This document shows positions 1 to 8,119 of a stretch of DNA of 30,332 bases, in pieces; the first letter of the stretch is position 1; each line of letters starts with the position of its first letter. Source of the stretch: a virus; the IMG/VR virus record IMGVR_UViG_3300037502_001797, positions 1 to 30,332 of that record. One strand, 5' to 3'. The translations under genes and the position numbers were made by a program. The notes beneath the pieces were generated by a model. That model saw only the letters and a list, made by a program, of their open reading frames with translations, ran no database searches and was not told where the DNA came from.

Positions 1-127
1 AGAAGGCGGCGCTTGGCGTGCGCGTCACGCTGGACGCGGAGATCGCCAAGTCGACGTCGCCTGACGAGAGCATGTCCGATGAGCAGCTGATCGGCGTCAT
101 CGTCGACGCTGTCGCCTCGCTGCCGCC
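1..127. repeat. Left copy of 127-bp terminal overlap (circular genome junction)
   Basis: Bases 1-127 are identical to 30206-30332. The repeat starts and ends in mid-gene and keeps one reading frame across the junction, so the two ends are the same stretch of a circle or a terminally redundant molecule read twice. 127 is a k-mer length commonly used by de Bruijn assemblers, which leave exactly such an overlap on circular contigs. A real short terminal repeat is possible but less likely inside a coding region. Confidence 0.95.
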
Positions 128-203
128 GCAGCACCTCGAGCGCATCGAAGACGCGATTAGCCTGAGGCGCACCGGGAAAGTGGTGCGGCTGGCGCAGGCG
201 TGA
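1..203 (+). CDS. Small terminase subunit candidate, C-terminal part (continues from 30046)
   Basis: This is the 3' part of the gene that begins at 30046 and crosses the circular junction. Joined as 30046-30205 plus 1-203 it encodes 120 residues. The apparent GTG at 18 is an internal valine codon. The protein is mostly helical and charged, with a lysine-rich start (MATKKK), and its stop overlaps the large terminase start as GTGA. Small terminases of tailed phages bind the packaging site and pass DNA to the large subunit. The call rests on size and on position directly before the large terminase, because I see no diagnostic motif. Any small DNA-binding protein could occupy this place. Confidence 0.65.
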   Translation, partial: KAALGVRVTLDAEIAKSTSPDESMSDEQLIGVIVDAVASLPPQHLERIEDAISLRRTGKVVRLAQA

Positions 204-1585
204 GTCTCGCCGCACTGGCCTCCGCGTCGCACGTCTTGCGCGCTCGCGCGTCGCTGGACCCGCTGCAGTACTTCCGCCCGACCCCGCCGCAACTGGAGTT
301 CCTGCAGAGCACGTCGAAGATCCGCCTCTACCGTGGCGCGAACCAGGTAGGGAAGACGTGGGTGGGCATCGCCGACACGATCTGGCGCTGTCTCGGGGCA
401 CATCCGTACCAGCCCGTGCGCTCCGGTCCCATCGAGGCGCACGTCGTCACGGTCACGAACGAGCAGGGCCTCGCCATCCAGGCGAAGTGCTGGGACTTGC
501 TGCCGAAAGACGCCATCCTCCCCGACGTGGAGTACACGCCGGGCAAGGGCTTTCGCGGTCGCCAGGCGATGGTCCGCTTCAAGAACGGCTCGATCCTCAA
601 GTTCCGCAGCGTGCAGCAAGGCGCCCTCTCGATGGCGGGCTCGACGCTGGATCACCTCCAGATCGACGAGCCGCCGCCCGAGAGCATCTGGAACGAGCTG
701 GTGCCGCGCGTGTTCCGGCGCAACGGGACGATCTCGCTGACGCTGACGCCCGTGGGCCTCCCGTTGGACTGGTTGAAGAAGCTGATCGAGGACAAGCGCG
801 TGCACGACATCGTCGCGCCGCTGTCCGTCGAGGCGACGACGCCGATCGGCGGTCGCCCGCTCCTGACGCAGCAGCAGATCGACGAACTCGCGATGAGCGT
901 GCTCGAGTCAGAGCGCGGGCAACGCCTGTTCGGCGAGTGGGAGACGACCTTCGTGCAAGGTCGCGTGTTCCCGATGTTCAACCCCAAGACGATGGTCGTC
1001 GACGAGGCGCCTGTCGGCGAGGCTCTGCTCGGCATCGGCGTCGACCACGGTCGCGAGTCGGGCGCGCAGGTCGCTCTCTTGACCGCCATTACGACGAACG
1101 CCGAAGGACATCATCGGATCACGGTCCTCGACCAGGTGCAGTCGGACGGGATGACGACGCCGGAGCAGGACGCGCGGGCCATTATGGACATGATCAAGCG
1201 GGCGGGTCTGCGCTGGGAGCAGATCGATCGTTGGGTAGGCGACCGTGCGGCGATCTCGCGGCGAGGCGGCGCGATCAAGTCGAACGCGATGCTCGTGCAG
1301 GCCATCGAGCGCGACCTTCGCATCCCGGTCGGTTCGTGGCCTGTCCGTTTCAACGTGGCCTACAAGCCACGCGGCTCCGTGTTCATGGGCTACCGTATGT
1401 TGCAGGCGGCGATGCTCCGCGGCGACTTCGTCGTCAACCCGCGCTGCAAGCGCCTCATTGACGACCTGCAGAAGTTCGACGGTCGCGAAGCGAGCGAGCA
1501 CAAGCACTCGATCGACGCGCTGCGGTACACTCTCGAACTCGTGACGAGGCGCCAGTATGCGCCTCAACTCCTCCGGATCGGATAG
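200..1585 (+). CDS. terL: Terminase large subunit (packaging ATPase and nuclease)
   Basis: This is the 461-residue motor that pumps DNA into the prohead and cuts it. The ATPase domain has a Walker A loop GANQVGKT at residues 46-53, a Walker B strand ending in D156-E157, and a TLTP coupling segment near 181-184. The C-terminal RNase H-like nuclease shows its acidic residues in VDHG (D282), GDRA (D348) and HSIDALRY (D439). Length is normal for the family. It starts with GTG, overlapping the previous gene's stop by 4 bases. The portal gene follows without a gap, the usual packaging order. The Walker A has Q-V where many terminases have basic residues, which is within known variation. Confidence 0.95.
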   Translation: MSLAALASASHVLRARASLDPLQYFRPTPPQLEFLQSTSKIRLYRGANQVGKTWVGIADTIWRCLGAHPYQPVRSGPIEAHVVTVTNEQGLAIQAKCWDLLPKDAILPDVEYTPGKGFRGRQAMVRFKNGSILKFRSVQQGALSMAGSTLDHLQIDEPPPESIWNELVPRVFRRNGTISLTLTPVGLPLDWLKKLIEDKRVHDIVAPLSVEATTPIGGRPLLTQQQIDELAMSVLESERGQRLFGEWETTFVQGRVFPMFNPKTMVVDEAPVGEALLGIGVDHGRESGAQVALLTAITTNAEGHHRITVLDQVQSDGMTTPEQDARAIMDMIKRAGLRWEQIDRWVGDRAAISRRGGAIKSNAMLVQAIERDLRIPVGSWPVRFNVAYKPRGSVFMGYRMLQAAMLRGDFVVNPRCKRLIDDLQKFDGREASEHKHSIDALRYTLELVTRRQYAPQLLRIG

Positions 1586-1594
1586 GTGGCCGCC

Positions 1595-3325
1595 ATGGTG
1601 TACTCGACGCAGACGACTCCGCAGCCTCCCGCGCCCGGCAACCCTGACGAAGCACGCCGCGTCGAGCACACGCGTCATCGATACGCGATGATGGAGGGGC
1701 GCTGGCTACCTCTCCTCGAGGCGCGCCTCGAGCAGCAGCTGGGATCCGTTCGTCGCGCCGCGTGGGGAACGGGCGACATCACGCAGTGCATCCTCCGCAC
1801 GACCTCGATCGAGCTCGCGACGCTGTACGACAGCGAGCCGGACGTAAAGCACTCGCAGATCGCGCCCAGCCCGAACCTTGAGCGCCTCATCGGCTCGACG
1901 GGCAGCATCGCGCGCTCCGGCCTCTGGGCGCAGATGGCGCGCTTCCAGGCGCTCGTCATCGCGCTCCGAGAAATGTGGATGCGGGTTGAGGTCGTCGACG
2001 GTCGCCTCGTCTACCGTCCGGTCCCGCCGCACATGACGATCGCGGAGGCCGACCCTGCTCGGCCGACCGTGCCGACCATGTTCGGCGAGTTGCGCCTCCG
2101 GTACATCGACCGCAAGCACATCTGGACATTCGACCTCTGGGACATCCGCGACCAGGAGAACCCGTCCTACCGGGTCGTCGAGGCGCTCGACGGATGGCAG
2201 TTCGGTCGTGACCTGACGCAGGCGCTCCACGGCGCGACCTACGTCGGCGCCGACTACCCGGCGGCGTGGCGCCGTGCGAACGGGACGCCCATTATCCCCG
2301 CGCAGCTGTACCACGCGTCGAACTACGGCGATCGCCTCTTCGACCCGTTCGCGCAGATCGAGCTGTACGAGGGAACGCTCAACCTCGGCGTGCTCTACAC
2401 GTACCTGCAGCACTGCATCCGCGATGCGTCCTACCCGCAGCGGTACGCTGTTGGCGTTCGCGTCGCCGGTACGGAGTCGGTGGACGGCGGAACGCGGGCC
2501 TCGCGTTCGGAGGTCACGACCGACCCGACGACGATCCTGATGCTCGATCCGGTCGGCGAGACGAGCCAGCCGATGATCGGGCAGTATCAGGCCGGCTCGG
2601 ATGTCGAGAAGCTGGAGGCCGTCATCGCGGCCGTGGCGCATCGCCTCGCGACTGACGCGGGCCTCGCGCCGTCCGAGCTCCAGCGCACGTCGGGCAGCGC
2701 CCGCAGCGGGTACGCGATCAGCCTCTCGCAGGAAGGCAAGCGCGTCGCCCAGCGCCGCTACGTGATGCAGTTCCGCGCCGCCGACGAGGCGCTCGTGGGT
2801 CTGTCCGCGATCCTCTTCAACCGCTGGGCTGAGTCGAACACGGAGCCCACGAACTATCCGGAGGGTGGCTACTCGGTCCTGTACCGCGAGATTCCGCTCT
2901 CGCCGGATGAGATGCAGGCCCGCCGCGAGCACGTCCTCGCGATGCTCGGCGCTGGGCTGATGTCTCAGATCGACGCCCTGCGCTACTTCGGCTCGCTGAG
3001 CGAGCAAGACGCCGTCGCTCAGCTTGCTGCCATCAAGGCGATGCAGGCAGAGGCGCCGCCTACAAGCCCTGAAGAAGGAGCAAAAGCGGGCGAGGCGGCG
3101 CCTGCCGGCGACGTATCCCATGCGGAGGCCATGGCGGAGGCGGTCGACGAGTTGCGCGCGTCCGAGGAGGCGCTCGACGGGCTGCTCGAGGCGGCTACTG
3201 GCGACCAGCGCGACATCCTGCGCGCCGTGCTCGAGAGCCTGCGCGAGGCCCGCGGCTATCTGACCGGTCAACCTGTCGAGGCCGAGACGGAACTCCCGCG
3301 TGAGGACACGCAGGAGGACGGCTGA
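1595..3325 (+). CDS. Portal protein
   Basis: The 576-residue product sits between large terminase and the head genes and has the length and composition of a phage portal, the dodecameric ring at the vertex through which DNA enters. A GTG at 1586 directly follows the terminase stop, but the ATG at 1595 has AGGTGG (1584-1589) at good spacing, so I prefer ATG. The central part (about residues 230-440) resembles portal stem and clip regions, with a segment around GSARSGYAISLSQEGKR. The C-terminal 100 residues are alanine/glutamate-rich and probably coiled. Its stop overlaps the next start as TGATG. The assignment is by position, size and general resemblance. Confidence 0.82.
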   Translation: MVYSTQTTPQPPAPGNPDEARRVEHTRHRYAMMEGRWLPLLEARLEQQLGSVRRAAWGTGDITQCILRTTSIELATLYDSEPDVKHSQIAPSPNLERLIGSTGSIARSGLWAQMARFQALVIALREMWMRVEVVDGRLVYRPVPPHMTIAEADPARPTVPTMFGELRLRYIDRKHIWTFDLWDIRDQENPSYRVVEALDGWQFGRDLTQALHGATYVGADYPAAWRRANGTPIIPAQLYHASNYGDRLFDPFAQIELYEGTLNLGVLYTYLQHCIRDASYPQRYAVGVRVAGTESVDGGTRASRSEVTTDPTTILMLDPVGETSQPMIGQYQAGSDVEKLEAVIAAVAHRLATDAGLAPSELQRTSGSARSGYAISLSQEGKRVAQRRYVMQFRAADEALVGLSAILFNRWAESNTEPTNYPEGGYSVLYREIPLSPDEMQARREHVLAMLGAGLMSQIDALRYFGSLSEQDAVAQLAAIKAMQAEAPPTSPEEGAKAGEAAPAGDVSHAEAMAEAVDELRASEEALDGLLEAATGDQRDILRAVLESLREARGYLTGQPVEAETELPREDTQEDG

Positions 3326-3753
3326 TGCCGTTCGTCTCTGACGCACAGCGCGAGTACCTGCGCCGCAACGAGCCCGCGGTATACCGCGAGTTCCAGCGTG
3401 CGGAGGAACGCGGCGAACTCGACCTCCGTCCGCCTGCTACGGTCGCCGCGGCTGCGCGTCGTGGTCTGGAGCTCCGCGCCGAGTACGGGCGCGGCGGAAC
3501 GGCGGTCGGCGTCGCCAGGGCGCGTGACCTGTCGAATCGACGCACGCTGACCGTGGAGACGGCTAAGCGGATGGTCGCGTATTTTGAGCGCCACGAGGTC
3601 GACCTCGAGGCGCCCGCAGCGAAGCGCGGACATCCGGACTATCCATCGGCTGGGTACATCGCGTGGCTCTTGTGGGGCGGGGACGCCGGCCGCACATGGG
3701 CCCGCAAGATCGTGCGCCAGCAGGCGCGTATCGAGGCCATCGCCAAAAAGTGA
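3325..3753 (+). CDS. Small conserved head-module protein (142 aa), function unknown
   Basis: The N-terminus (PFVSDAQREYLRRNEPAVYREF) and the C-terminal segment with PSAGYIAWLLWGGDAG (about residues 108-123) recall a small domain often found in phage head operons, alone or fused to head-maturation proteins. I cannot name an activity. A basic stretch, GRGGTAVGVARARDLSNRR, lies near residues 56-74. The gene is translationally coupled to portal (TGATG) and precedes the scaffold gene, so a role in head assembly is likely. No serine-protease or ClpP-type catalytic motif is visible, so I do not call it a prohead protease. A hairpin (3759-3781) follows directly. Confidence 0.6.
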   Translation: MPFVSDAQREYLRRNEPAVYREFQRAEERGELDLRPPATVAAAARRGLELRAEYGRGGTAVGVARARDLSNRRTLTVETAKRMVAYFERHEVDLEAPAAKRGHPDYPSAGYIAWLLWGGDAGRTWARKIVRQQARIEAIAKK

Positions 3754-3758
3754 AAGGC

Positions 3759-3781
3759 CGGAGCGGCTGGTACCCGCTCCG
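3759..3781 (+). terminator. Intergenic hairpin before scaffold gene
   Basis: Arms CGGAGCGG (3759-3766) and CCGCTCCG (3774-3781) form a perfect 8-bp stem with a 7-base loop. No T-run follows, so it may be an RNA-processing or stability hairpin rather than a true terminator. The rest of the gap to 3848 holds the Shine-Dalgarno AAGGAG of the scaffold gene at 3838-3843. Confidence 0.45.
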
Positions 3782-3848
3782 ACCGGAACACCGACAAGCG
3801 CCTGAGTAGGAGGACTTCGACGCTCCAAACGCATAACAAGGAGCACGA

Positions 3849-4415
3849 ATGTCTGCAGAGGAAGGAACGCAGCCCGTCGACGACAGCGGCGCGAACGCAC
3901 GTATCCGACAGCTGGTTGCGCGTGTCAAGGAGCTTGAGGCGAAGGTCACGGAGTTGGAGCCCGCTGCAGCGTCGGCTGACAAGTGGCGCGCGCAGTTTGA
4001 GGAAGCGAAGGCAAGCAGCAAGGCGGAACGCGAGGCGCTCCGTCTGGAGCGTGAGATCATGTCCGCAGGGGTGACGGATGCGGAGGGTCTCGAGTACGTG
4101 CAGCACGCCTACGGCAAGTTGCCCGCTGAGAACCGCCCGCCGATCGGCGAATGGCTCGGGAACCGTGACGCGCTCCCGAAGGCCGTTCGTGCGTACCTGA
4201 GCGACGCGGCTCCTGCGCCCCAGTCCGCGCCGACGCTGCCGTCGCAGTCTGCACCCGCGACCATCTCTCCGCCTGCTCCTGCCACGTCGCGCGCGACCGT
4301 GCCGCAGGCGCCGACAGCGCCCGAAGCGTGGTCGGCAGAGGCCATCGCCCGTCTGAGCCCTGCGGAGTTCAAGGCGAACCGCGAGGCCATCTTCGCTGCG
4401 TTGCGGACGGGTTGA
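3849..4415 (+). CDS. Capsid scaffolding protein
   Basis: The 188-residue product directly precedes the major capsid gene, the standard place for a scaffold that guides capsid subunits into a prohead and is then lost. It has a heptad-rich coiled coil at about residues 16-70, a short folded part around 75-118, a long Pro/Ala/Ser linker (about 120-155), and a charged C-terminal helix (about 158-188) of the type that contacts the coat protein. The start is fixed by AAGGAG (3838-3843). I found no separate protease gene, so the scaffold may leave the prohead intact, as in P22 or phi29. That is inference. Confidence 0.8.
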   Translation: MSAEEGTQPVDDSGANARIRQLVARVKELEAKVTELEPAAASADKWRAQFEEAKASSKAEREALRLEREIMSAGVTDAEGLEYVQHAYGKLPAENRPPIGEWLGNRDALPKAVRAYLSDAAPAPQSAPTLPSQSAPATISPPAPATSRATVPQAPTAPEAWSAEAIARLSPAEFKANREAIFAALRTG

Positions 4416-4441
4416 CAAACTGTCAGGCGCATAGGTAGGCT
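4412..4441 (+). promoter_or_regulatory. Candidate promoter for the major capsid gene
   Basis: TTGACA at 4412-4417 is a perfect sigma70 -35 box and overlaps the scaffold stop codon. Eighteen bases later TAGGCT (4436-4441) keeps the most conserved -10 positions (TA and final T). The -35 box is part of a small inverted repeat, TGACA-AAC-TGTCA (4413-4425), which could be a regulator site. It would give the capsid gene its own transcript. Confidence 0.45.
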
Positions 4442-4446
4442 GGCGA

Positions 4447-4466
4447 TGCGGCGGGCAACCGCCGCA
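4447..4466 (+). promoter_or_regulatory. GCAA-tetraloop hairpin in capsid leader
   Basis: TGCGGCGG (4447-4454), loop GCAA, then CCGCCGCA (4459-4466) form a perfect 8-bp stem closed by a GNRA tetraloop. It lies just downstream of the candidate capsid promoter, so it would sit at the 5' end of the capsid mRNA and could stabilise it. No T-run follows. The remaining leader to 4526 shows nothing else I recognise. Confidence 0.5.
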
Positions 4467-4536
4467 CGCGCTCGGGCACGAACTCCCGTCAACAGCGACA
4501 GGCGCGGCCGAACCTCTAACGAATACGGAGGGTATT

Positions 4537-5457
4537 ATGCCCGGCGAAATCTATTACAGCGGTCTTAGCGGGAATGCCCGGGCCGCGGCCGTCCTCTCGC
4601 AGCTCATCGCCGTCAAGCTCGCCGACCGCGTGAGCCTGTTCAACCATCCGTCCATCGTGCGCTTCGACAACATGAACGCGCGTGGCTCGACCGTCCTGCA
4701 GGTTCCCGTGATCTCGTGGGGCGCCGACGCCATGTCGGCCGTCGCGGAGAACGCGTCCAGCACCAACACCGCGCTCACCTCCACGAACGTCAACATCACG
4801 ATCAGCCGACAGGCCATCCAGCGCACTGTGAGCGATCTCGCGCAGCTCACCGCGACGGGCGTGCCGTTCGATGTCACTCTCGAAAATTTGGCCGCCGACT
4901 CTGTCGCCGCCTTCGAGAAGCGGATCACCCAGATGATCACCGCGCTCTCGACCGGCTTCTCCACCTCCGTCGGAAGCACGGGCGTCGACCTCTCGGTCAC
5001 GACCTTTTACAACGCGATCTTCGCGCTACAGCTTCAGGCGAACGAGAACATGACGGCCGTGCTGCACAACCAGCAGTTCAACGACCTGATGAGCTCGCTC
5101 CGTAGCGAGTCCGGGCCGGGCCAATACCTGCAGAACACGCAGGCGGCTCTGGAGGCGAAGGCGCCCGGGTCCAAGGGCTTCCTGTTCGGCGTCGAGGTCA
5201 TCACCTCGAATACGTGCCCGGCCATTAATACGAATGCCGACTACAGCGGCCTCATGTTCAGCCGCGGCGCCATCGGCCTCGCGACTGCGACCGCAGCGCC
5301 GATCGTGGGCTCTACCACGATCATCCCGCAGTCTCCGATCGTCGTCGAGATCGAGCGCACCGCCGCGGCAGCGACGAGCACCCTCGTCGCGACCGCCTAT
5401 GCTGGCGTGGCCGAGCTGGACGACGCGCGCGGCGTTCAGATCGTCAGCGACCTGTAG
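4537..5457 (+). CDS. Major capsid protein (HK97-fold candidate)
   Basis: The 306-residue product follows scaffold, has a strong Shine-Dalgarno GGAGGG (4527-4532), and has its own candidate promoter upstream and hairpin downstream, as expected for the most abundant virion protein. Composition is typical of an HK97-fold coat: a Ser/Thr/Asn-rich N-arm, a helical spine segment around residues 115-145, a P-domain-like region with FLFGVEVITSNTCP (about 215-228), and a beta-rich Ala/Thr C-terminus. No long cleavable N-terminal delta domain is present, consistent with a separate scaffold. The call is mainly from position and general resemblance. Confidence 0.85.
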   Translation: MPGEIYYSGLSGNARAAAVLSQLIAVKLADRVSLFNHPSIVRFDNMNARGSTVLQVPVISWGADAMSAVAENASSTNTALTSTNVNITISRQAIQRTVSDLAQLTATGVPFDVTLENLAADSVAAFEKRITQMITALSTGFSTSVGSTGVDLSVTTFYNAIFALQLQANENMTAVLHNQQFNDLMSSLRSESGPGQYLQNTQAALEAKAPGSKGFLFGVEVITSNTCPAINTNADYSGLMFSRGAIGLATATAAPIVGSTTIIPQSPIVVEIERTAAAATSTLVATAYAGVAELDDARGVQIVSDL

Positions 5458-5469
5458 TCGCACAACAGG

Positions 5470-5506
5470 CGCCCGCTTCGGTGGTTACTCTACCGCGGCG
5501 GGCGTT
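5470..5506 (+). terminator. Hairpin terminator or attenuator after major capsid gene
   Basis: An outer 7-bp stem CGCCCGC (5470-5476) with GCGGGCG (5498-5504) encloses an inner 6-bp stem CGGTGG (5479-5484) with CTACCG (5490-5495), loop TTACT. Only two T follow directly, so termination may be partial. The outer stem resembles the one after the tail-tube gene (8120-8147), and both are followed by a GAAGGAGCACA Shine-Dalgarno. Confidence 0.6.
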
Positions 5507-5537
5507 CCTGTGTCCGCGTCACACGAAGGAGCACACG

Positions 5538-6221
5538 ATGGCAGCGACATTCGGCACTTCCGGCGTCGGAGCGTTTCAGGCGCAGGCCGCGCAGCGTCCG
5601 AGCGGGATGAAAGAGCTCGTCCGCATGGAACCGAAGCCGGCGTTCTGGTACAAGCATCACCCTTCCAGATGGACGTTCCGAAACGGCGAATGGGTTCCGT
5701 TCCTGCTTCCGTTCTACGCCGACCCGGGCGTAGCCAACGTCGACCAGCACGGGAATACGGAGACCGCAGAGGTGTCGATGCGCCGCCGCGGGTGGACGCT
5801 CATCCCGTGGGAAGCCGAGCCTGGCGGCTACTGCATCGCCTATGAGGGCGTGGCCGGGCCCGTCCACATGAGCAAGTGGGAGCGGCCGAAGATCGTCGCA
5901 GGTCAGACCCGTATCGACGCCGATGAAGAAGGATACTGGGCGTTCTGCAAGCGCCTCGTGCGGGATGGGTACATCGAACTGCCGGATCCCGACTTCATCC
6001 ACGTGCAGATCGAGCGACAGGAGAAGAAGGTCGACGAGTGGCGCGAGAAGGCGCCGAGCTCTCCGTGGCATCGCGAGGCGCTGGCCGTCGAGGAGGCCCT
6101 GCTCGAGGCGATGGTCATTGGAAAGGAGCGCCTCTACAACGGCGAGGCGATGGCGATGGATGCGGCCGTCGAGGAAGTCGAGGCCGTCGCGAAGCCGAAG
6201 CCGCGTCGAGGCCGCGCGTGA
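5538..6221 (+). CDS. Unknown head-module protein (227 aa)
   Basis: The start is fixed by AAGGAG (5526-5531) before ATG 5538. An in-frame GTG at 5481 lies inside the upstream hairpin and is rejected. The N-terminus is Ala/Gln-rich. The middle is aromatic (KPAFWYKHHPSRWTFRNGEW, about residues 33-52). A charged helical part (about 157-200) follows, and the C-terminus ends in a basic KPKPRRGRA tail. I recognise no family. It lies between the capsid and connector genes, so it may be a minor capsid, decoration or head-completion protein. That placement is the only functional hint. It overlaps the next gene by GTGA. Confidence 0.6.
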   Translation: MAATFGTSGVGAFQAQAAQRPSGMKELVRMEPKPAFWYKHHPSRWTFRNGEWVPFLLPFYADPGVANVDQHGNTETAEVSMRRRGWTLIPWEAEPGGYCIAYEGVAGPVHMSKWERPKIVAGQTRIDADEEGYWAFCKRLVRDGYIELPDPDFIHVQIERQEKKVDEWREKAPSSPWHREALAVEEALLEAMVIGKERLYNGEAMAMDAAVEEVEAVAKPKPRRGRA

Positions 6222-6367
6222 GCGGCGAGCGTCCCGGCTATCGGGAGGCAATGGAGCGGATGGAGCGCCAGCTTCGGCAGTCGGGCGTGCCTGCGGACAA
6301 GGCGCGGCAGACCGCGCAGGACACGGCGCGCCGTCACGACCAGCAACAGCGCGATAAGGGCCGTTAG
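6218..6367 (+). CDS. Small basic hypothetical protein (49 aa)
   Basis: GTG at 6218 overlaps the previous stop as GTGA, the coupling used across this genome. The reading frame is open further upstream, but that part lies inside the preceding gene and is rejected. The product is charged and helical (REAMERMERQLRQSGVPADK), with many Arg, Gln and Asp. No family is recognised, and there is no membrane segment. It is probably co-produced with the head genes. Confidence 0.55.
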   Translation: MSGERPGYREAMERMERQLRQSGVPADKARQTAQDTARRHDQQQRDKGR

Positions 6368-6381
6368 GCAAAGGAGGTCGC

Positions 6382-7134
6382 GTGTCGCTCGCAGAGACCG
6401 TCTACACCGCACGGTTCCGTAGCTCGGAGACCATCGAGCGCGGGCGCACGCAGATCCTGTCGTGTCCGACGCAGCGCGCGGGTGCAGCCGCTGCGCCGAC
6501 GAGCGGCACGTTTACCTTGTACCGACCCGATGGTTCGACGCTCGTTACGGGCGCCGTATCCATCGTGTCGAGCGTGGCGCAGTACAGCCTGACGGGTGCG
6601 CTGACCACGGCAGAGGCTCTCGGCGAAGGCTGGCTCGTGGAGTGGGCGCTCGTCATGCCGGATGGCGTGACCCATACCTACAGAAACGACGCCGCCGTCT
6701 GTAGGAGGACCCTCTACCCGGTCGTGTCGCAGGCGGACCTTGAGCAGCGCCACAGCGACCTGCCGGCCCTGCTCGGAACCGCTGCCAGTTACCAAAATTA
6801 CATCGATGAGGCGTTCGCCACGATTGCTAATCGCCTCATCGGAAACGGGCGTAGACCCTATCTCATCATCCAGCCGAGCGCGCTTCGGGACGTTCACCTG
6901 ATGCTGACGCTCCACCTCATCTTCCTCGACTTCTCGACGAGCGCTGGTGACGGCGGTCGCTGGCAGGCCCTCGCGGCGCACTACGGGCAGCAGTACGAGT
7001 CCGCGTTCGCGCAGTTGAAGTTCACCTACGACGAGGCGGACGAGAACACGGTCGACCCGACGAAGAAGAAGGGTGGCGCGAGTCAAATCTGGACGAACGG
7101 TCGCGGGTATAGCAACCCGTATTGGCGCGTCTGA
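6382..7134 (+). CDS. Head-tail connector candidate (250 aa)
   Basis: GTG 6382 is preceded by AAAGGAGG, one of the best ribosome sites here. Residues 1-110 look beta-rich (TSGTFTLYRPDGSTLVTGAV), like a small Ig-like or jelly-roll unit. Residues 115-220 are helical, with HSDLPALLGTAASYQNYIDEAFATIANRL, similar in layout to gp6/gp15-type adaptor proteins that extend the portal ring. The order capsid, connector, tail terminator, tail tube supports a neck role. The tail KKKGGASQIWTNGRG is basic and polar. The family assignment is inference, and I see no catalytic motif. Confidence 0.55.
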   Translation: MSLAETVYTARFRSSETIERGRTQILSCPTQRAGAAAAPTSGTFTLYRPDGSTLVTGAVSIVSSVAQYSLTGALTTAEALGEGWLVEWALVMPDGVTHTYRNDAAVCRRTLYPVVSQADLEQRHSDLPALLGTAASYQNYIDEAFATIANRLIGNGRRPYLIIQPSALRDVHLMLTLHLIFLDFSTSAGDGGRWQALAAHYGQQYESAFAQLKFTYDEADENTVDPTKKKGGASQIWTNGRGYSNPYWRV

Positions 7135-7577
7135 TGGCTGCGAAGACTGTCCGCCAGCTGCGCGAAGACGTGACGGCGCGCATCCTGACGCTGCCGGGCT
7201 GGAAAGAGTCGCGCGTCGCACCTGACAACTTCGGGCGGGACGCCGATAGCCTTGCGCACAAGTGCTTCGCCGTGCATCCGACCCTGAGCGAAGACACGCG
7301 GCAGTATCGAGGCAAGCCGTCCGAAGGGACGCTCCTGGAGACGGCGCTCGAGGTCCGCTACTCGTGGCGGCTCGCGCCGAAGGACATGAGCAACAGCTAC
7401 GATGACGCGCTCGACGGCGAGCAGGCGATCGTAAACAAGCTGATGGCCTACGATGCGACGTGGCCGTTGTCGTACAAGTTCCAGCTGGTATCCGTCACCC
7501 GCGAGACGAATGACGCCGGGGAGTGGGTTCAGGGTACTATCAGCTTCCGAGTCGTGCAGACCCTCCCCCTTCAATGA
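7134..7577 (+). CDS. Tail terminator or neck protein candidate (147 aa)
   Basis: The start ATG 7134 overlaps the connector stop as TGATG. Length (147 residues), alternating strand-like segments (ETALEVRYSWRLAP; YKFQLVSVTRE; ISFRVVQTLPL) and position just before the tail tube gene match tail terminators such as the lambda gpU or SPP1 gp17 type, which cap the tail and join it to the head. No sequence motif proves this. The last codons overlap the candidate extended -10 promoter of the tail tube gene (7575-7583). Confidence 0.5.
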   Translation: MAAKTVRQLREDVTARILTLPGWKESRVAPDNFGRDADSLAHKCFAVHPTLSEDTRQYRGKPSEGTLLETALEVRYSWRLAPKDMSNSYDDALDGEQAIVNKLMAYDATWPLSYKFQLVSVTRETNDAGEWVQGTISFRVVQTLPLQ

Positions 7578-7583
7578 TATGAT
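7575..7583 (+). promoter_or_regulatory. Candidate extended -10 promoter for tail tube gene
   Basis: TGATATGAT (7575-7583) matches an extended -10 (TGn followed by TATGAT, five of six to consensus). No good -35 is visible 17 bases upstream, which extended -10 promoters tolerate. It overlaps the upstream stop codon and would start transcription about 15 bases before the tail tube gene. Confidence 0.4.
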
Positions 7584-7606
7584 CCCGCTTCAGTGAGGTA
7601 GCAAAA

Positions 7607-8101
7607 ATGGCCATCTCGTCCGTCGTCAAGAACTACCGGGATGGGGTGCTGAAGCTCTCCGATGGCACCGGCACCCCGATCGAGATCACCGTGCAGTACG
7701 AGAACGGCGACTTCTCGCTGAGCGGGACGAACCAGGGCAACTACGAACACACGAAGTACCTCGATCGTGGCGAGCTCGGCAGCATCCGCAAGACGAACCG
7801 CATGTTCCCTACGGGCAGTTTCACGGCGCAGCTCACCGATCTGAGCGACGCGACCAACAAGACCCTCTGGGATGCCGTAAACAAGACCGGAGCCTTCGCC
7901 TCCGCCGTGTCGACGCTCGGCAGCACCGCCGATCTCTACTGTCTCGACATCACGCTCACGATTTCGGGGACTGTGCTCGGGGATGCCAGTGACCATGTCC
8001 TGTCGATGTCTGACTGTCGCTGCTCGATCGACGTGGCGGAAGGCGACCCGGACTCTTTCAGCCTGTCTTTCGAAGTGTTGGGCTCGATCACGGCGACCTG
8101 A
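7607..8101 (+). CDS. Major tail tube protein
   Basis: The 164-residue product is rich in Ser, Thr, Gly and Asp and is strand-dominated (GVLKLSDGTGTPIEITVQYENGDF near the start; SFSLSFEVLGSITAT at the end), as expected for stacked tail-tube rings. It lies before the frameshifted chaperone pair and tape measure, the conserved siphovirus order. Length is typical. It has a Shine-Dalgarno-like GTGAGG upstream and a strong intrinsic terminator just downstream, fitting a highly expressed gene. Confidence 0.78.
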   Translation: MAISSVVKNYRDGVLKLSDGTGTPIEITVQYENGDFSLSGTNQGNYEHTKYLDRGELGSIRKTNRMFPTGSFTAQLTDLSDATNKTLWDAVNKTGAFASAVSTLGSTADLYCLDITLTISGTVLGDASDHVLSMSDCRCSIDVAEGDPDSFSLSFEVLGSITAT

Positions 8102-8119
8102 GCCCGCCTGCCTGACGTG

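Noticed and set aside
1-127. True short terminal repeats like T7
   Set aside because: The repeat is inside a coding gene and equals a common assembler k-mer length. Circularity is simpler, although not proven.
1706-3346. Long minus-strand open frame (546 codons) opposite portal
   Set aside because: It is an antisense shadow of a GC-rich gene. The product is Arg/Leu/Val-rich with no domain, and the plus-strand gene fits the module order.
6038-6217. Upstream extension of the 49-residue gene
   Set aside because: It lies wholly inside the preceding gene. GTG 6218 in a GTGA overlap is the genome's usual start type.
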